Below, piece after piece: positions 59,939 through 64,000 of a stretch of 64,000 nucleotides of DNA. Positions within the stretch are counted from its first letter, which is position 1. The number at the start of each line of letters is the position of its first letter. The notes under the pieces are model-generated. The model searched no databases and was not told where the DNA came from. It worked only from the letters and a program-made list of their open reading frames with translations. Source of the stretch: Panax quinquefolius (lineage: Eukaryota > Streptophyta > Magnoliopsida > Apiales > Araliaceae); NCBI GenBank assembly GCA_020205615.1, contig CM035164.1, positions 1,701,501-1,765,500 on the forward strand, in the 5' to 3' direction. The translations under genes were made by a program, and so were the position numbers.

Positions 59939-60039
59939 ACTGTTTAGATGTGTATCTATTATTTTTTAGAGATATAATTGTGTTTCAGGAGTTTATATGG
60001 ATTTTTTTTTTGATAATCGGGAGTTTCCCAACCATAGTC
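59939..60039. other. Host sequence between hAT and element G
   Basis: About 100 AT-rich bases that would directly continue 19213 before the hAT insertion. No gene seen. Confidence 0.6.
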
Positions 60040-62762
60040 TGTAAAACCCCAACTTTTTGAATAAAGATGAATTTTCTATAAATATTATTTTTGAATATTA
60101 TGGAATAAATTTGATATAATGTTATAGTTGTGGGTAGTATTTATAAATTCTGAAAAGTATGCAAGTTGTTATATTATATTCAATTGGTCAGGGAATATTC
60201 TTTGTGTCAGAGAATATTCGTACGACGGCACAATCATTGGTGGACCCCACAACGGAATTATTGTCGGATTGAAAAAATGACAAAAATATTTTATTGAAAA
60301 TAACGGCGGAAGTTTTACCGTTAATACTGTTGAACTACTCGGTAGTAAAAGTACAGTAATATGTGTGGTTGCATAGTAAAACACGGTATTGATTATTAAT
60401 GCTTACATGAGAAGTCACTCAGTTTTGTTCAATTATTGCTATAGTAATTGTTGCATAGTATCTCACGTTATTTGATTCAATTATTGTCGATATTTTATAT
60501 ATTATTAAATCAATAATTGAAATAACAGAGTTATTAATATTATAAATTACAATATTAATGATGTCTAGAAGTTCTGGCAAGGAGAGGTTTGGTCACCTAA
60601 TTGCGCGCTAATAGGGAGAAATCCTTATTGGAAAGCCCCCTCTTTCCTGGGAACGACCTGGTCGATTAATATTATGAATTATAATAATGATGATAAATGT
60701 TGTTAAAATATTAAAAGGATTTTTATGAGATAGTTGTTGTAATTTTGGCGTATTATTTAGACCCCCATTTACCTATTTTTCAACATTATTGGTAGAAAGT
60801 TATTTAAATATAATGGGACCCCTGTGATTATGACATGTTGGGGGGAGAGGAACATGTGGGGCCCATGGTATTGAAAAATGAATGGTTGGAAGTTTTTTTC
60901 AAAGTTGTCAATTTGGGTGGGGGGGAGATATTTGGTTTATACGTAAGGGTGGATCATTATTATCATTATATATATATATAATATTTTATTTAAAAGATTT
61001 TGCTTTAAATATGGACCGTCAGATTAAAGTAAATCAATCTCGACCGTTCATGAGTTAGTTACTATGCATTCCATTTTTCTATAAATAGAAGCTCATTCAT
61101 TCATTATTTTCTTAAGAATTAACTGAAACTCTAGAGAGATAAACTATAGAGAGAAAGAAGAAAGTATTCTCGCTACTTCACTACTTATATATATATCCGA
61201 TCTTTCTTCTTAAGGTAGGGAATATTATTTGTTGTACTCGTAAGGGGTGTTATTCTTTCTTATTCATGAAGAAAACTGTTGTTATTCTATTTCTTATTAT
61301 TCTATTGGAATAACTCAGATACTGTGATCACCCTATACTTGGTGACATTCTTCTATTATTCTATTGGAACATCATGTATACATGTGTTTTACATCGGACT
61401 GGTTCAGTCTTTATTATTATTCTCATTGGAACATCACATGCATGTGTTTTTACATCGGACTGGTTCCGTCTTTATTATTATTCCGTTGGAACATCCTCGT
61501 CTGTGTGTTTTACACCGACCGGTTCCGCCTTTATTATTATTCATTTGGAACATCCTCATCGCATGTGTTTTACAGGACTGATTAAAATCTTTATTATTCT
61601 CATTGGAACATCCTCATGTTGCAAATTTTGTCCGACTGGTTCCGTTATTATTATTCTATTGGAATAACTTTGTCTATCAATACCGTGCGTGCATGGTGAT
61701 TTCTTTTGTTATTCCATTCTTTATCATACTCGGTTGGTTAAAGTTTTGACTTCTATACTCCATGAAATTAGTAGAATATCCTTGATATTTGTGTTTCATC
61801 CAAATATCTTTTCATGGAAATATTCTTACGATCATTCTTGAATTTTACTCTACAAAACAATGATCATATTGATAATTTGGACGTTAATAATTCTGGATAA
61901 AATAATTCTTGAACTTGTTTTATTGAATTCTTATATCATTGTCATCATCCTCATGTTTATATTTTTTTTGAAAGTCATCTCATGGCACAGTAGTGCATAG
62001 ATGGACTTGGTATGATTATGATCGGAGATTATTCGGTGTAATCATGACCGTAATGTTACAAGTGATGTGGTAAAAGTATTCATTGGCCCGTAGTGCATTG
62101 ATGGACAGTTGTTGGCATGATCATAACCATTAATTAATACACAAATATTCTTGGCCCGTAGTGCATGGATAATTGTGGTCGTGATACTAAAGAATATCCT
62201 TGGCCGTAGTGCAGGGGTGATTCGATGATGTGAAATATTTATTAAGTTGAGTCTCAGCGATAACAGTGATGAAAAACCTTTTAAATCATAAAAGATAGTA
62301 GATTTTATTTTCTACTTGACTCTTTTAATGATTGCTTGTTCCGCTGCAGTTAAACTTGATGTCTATTATATTTTATCAGTTTAACATTGTTGGAGACTAA
62401 TGATAATTTATTCTGCATTATCTTAGTCATAATATTTCTTCTTGGGCTAGTTGAGTTCACCTTTCTTTCACCGTTTCTCTTGAAAATGAGAATATAATTT
62501 GGAGCGAGTCGGGGAGCGGAGTGATGGTCCGAGGATAGCATTAGTAGTCCTCACTATTACGTGAAATAGTGTGATAATAATTGTAATGAGGACTCCTTTT
62601 GAGTTTGTATAATCTCTAGTAGATAATATTTGTATTCAAACTCACAGTTTATGTTTGTCGTATTGTACACGACAGTTGTATTAGTAAGCTGTATTTGAAT
62701 TCTGTACCATGTATCTGACGACCCAAGATGGGTGATGTATACCTAATTTTGGTGGCGTCACA
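60040..62762 (+). repeat. Element G 5' LTR
   Basis: TGTAAAACCCC to GGCGTCACA, about 2.72 kb. It contains the 'GGAAAGCCCCCTCTTTCCTG' segment (about 60631) also found in E and A, G-rich patches at 60838-60930 at the site of the GGGGT array of B, and TATA box 61080-61087. Confidence 0.85.
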
Positions 62763-62763
62763 G

Positions 62764-62776
62764 TTGGTATCAAAGC
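62764..62776 (+). promoter_or_regulatory. Element G primer-binding site
   Basis: TTGGTATCAAAGC following the LTR after one base. Confidence 0.75.
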
Positions 62777-62950
62777 TTAGGGATATGATCCTTGGCTAAG
62801 ATGTGAGACTAGAACTAGGAGAGGAGAGACGGGGAATTCCTTCGCTAGTATAACCTACTTAAATTTATTTTGTATTTAAATTGGTTGGTCAGAGTTTAGA
62901 GATATTATGTTACACGTCAATTAACCTTTGTTTTTCGGCAGTATCTGAAA

Positions 62951-64000
62951 ATGACATCCGAAAATGTTGAGAATAATAATGGAGCACAAGAGACCGTTGA
63001 GTCTCCATATATCAATAATCAGGATAATGTGCATCAGGAAGGCGACAATCCTCATGCAAACAACAACACTGACCAAATGCTGAATGATGGATTGTTCAGA
63101 GGCTTTATGCAATTTATGCAACAGCAGGCGAGAGCGGCTCCTGTCCAAAATGTAGGTGGAAACACTGGAAACTCTCGGGCGGTCACCGCTAAATAGCTTC
63201 AAGGAGTCCGGGACTACGAGTTTAAGGGAGAGCCAAAACCACTTATGGTAGAAGCATGGATAAAGCGGATCACCAAGATATTTGATGTCTTGGGATGCTC
63301 AGGAGCAAAGGTTCACTTTCACGCCTTTTATGTTGCGCGAGAGGCGATTCTTGGTGGGAATCGGTAAAACGTACTCAACCTGCTGTGCTAAAGATGTCTT
63401 GGGAGAAGTTCCAAGAGCTGTTCAATGACAACTACTTTCCCGAAAGTATTCGTCACATGAAGGAGGTGGAGTTTATCAAATTGGAACAAAACAATATGAC
63501 CGTGTAGCAATACGAGGCAAAATTTGCGGAGTTATCTCGGTTTGTGTCCCACTTGGTGGATAATGAAGAGAGAATGGCGCGAATGTTTTTAAGAGGTTTG
63601 AAGCCGGAAATACGTCAACATCTTATTTCTCATAAACTGTGTTTGTATTCAGATGTTATAAATAGGGCTCAGTTGGTGGAGCGCGATAACGAGTCAACGC
63701 AACCAAAAGAGAGCAGCCGGCAAAATGATAATACCAGTGAGAGCAGTCATCGAAGCGGTGACAACAAGCGTGGAGGGAATCAACAGGCCAGAAATGGTAA
63801 CCACTTCGGTTGTAATTAGGGCCAAAACAATAAGAATGGACATTTCAAGAAGAGGAGATTCAACAATGATGGAAAGACGTCAGCACCAGTACCCGTTGTT
63901 AAGGAAGGAGAAAGACCACCTATCATATGCTTCAAATGCGGAGGAGGGACACATCATCAAAATTAGCGCGATGCCAGTCCAAAGCATGTTATAATTGTGG
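62951..64000 (+). pseudogene. Element G gag, partial at window end
   Basis: ATG at 62951 opens MTSENVENNNGAQETVESPY; the frame stops at 63196 (TAG) after NSRAVTAK. Later frames restore the capsid-like part: FKGEPKPLMVEAWIKRITKI, SWEKFQELFNDNYFPESIRH, MKEVEFIKLEQNNMTV (then a stop), RMARMFLRGLKPEIRQHLIS, AQLVERDNESTQPKESSRQN. The nucleocapsid region reads ICFKCGGGTHH (one residue short in the knuckle), and the second knuckle begins CYNCG at the very end of the window, keeping the Cys that A, D and F have lost. At least four frame breaks. Whether an intact pol follows cannot be seen. Confidence 0.85.

Larger units (their letters stand above)
60040..64000 (+). mobile_element. Gypsy element G (plus strand), cut by window end
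   Basis: Starts TGTAAAACCCC at 60040 after flank TAGTC; 5' LTR, PBS and gag follow, and the window ends within the second zinc knuckle of gag. Same family as A, B, D and F. The right TSD lies outside the window. Confidence 0.85.

Noticed and set aside
20737..61667. Many overlapping open frames of 60-130 codons rich in 'FIIILLEY' and 'HACVF' in all LTRs
   Set aside because: They are translations of the ~60-bp leader repeats in several frames. The frame content follows the repeat, not coding selection.
1..64000. tRNA, rRNA or microRNA genes
   Set aside because: No cloverleaf-type sequence or rRNA phrase was noticed by eye. The large foldback at 14816-16460 is far longer than a miRNA precursor.

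Overview
This window is nuclear DNA from a flowering plant, probably a eudicot. It is AT-rich, carries degenerate introns and plant-specific gene fragments (BBX18/19-type B-box, GTE bromodomain, FAR1-related, plant mobile domain), and is built almost entirely from plant transposable elements. I see no intact protein-coding gene, tRNA, rRNA or CRISPR array. Every coding trace is a broken transposon gene or a captured gene fragment, so the region looks like gene-poor, repeat-rich chromatin.

Left third (1-17760): two Helitrons stand head to tail. The first, entering from outside the window, ends with hairpin + CTAG at 2026 and holds a frameshifted BBX18/19-like fragment. The second starts with TC on the very next base (2027) and ends with the same type of terminus at 17760. 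It carries a duplicated exon-like segment (2880-4031), a composite Mutator-like element (about 4488-13993), a 1.6 kb foldback element (about 14816-16460) and a GTE bromodomain fragment (16796-17238). The Mutator-like element contains remnants of a FAR1-type MULE transposase on the minus strand, and of a plant-mobile-domain (PMD) gene and an Ulp1-like C48 protease on the plus strand.

Middle (17761-19213 and 59939-60039): short host sequence with a Stowaway-like MITE. It was hit by a roughly 0.5 kb non-autonomous hAT element with 8-bp target duplication GTTAAAAG. That hAT element now spans 40.7 kb (19222-59930) because later insertions split it.

Nested cluster: one family of Ty3/gypsy chromoviruses (probably Tekay/Del clade; LTRs 2.4-2.9 kb, chromodomain after integrase) accounts for most of the rest. 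The nest resolves as: hAT > solo LTR E (19520-51031) > element A (minus, 21403-50233, TSD AAAGT) > element B (plus, 26591-44761, TSD CATTT) > solo LTR C of a different family (30884-43818, TSD TATTC) > element D (minus, 33910-43747, TSD ATTCA). Element F (plus, 51147-59856, TSD GCAAG) is a second insertion in the same hAT element. Element G (plus, from 60040) runs off the right edge. Letters A-G are my own labels.

The retroelements share LTR ends, TATA box, a ladder of roughly 60-bp leader repeats, the primer-binding site and gag-pol, but differ sharply in the U3 region upstream of the TATA box, where each subfamily has its own short tandem repeats. All gag and pol reading frames are broken, so none of the copies looks autonomous as read here.
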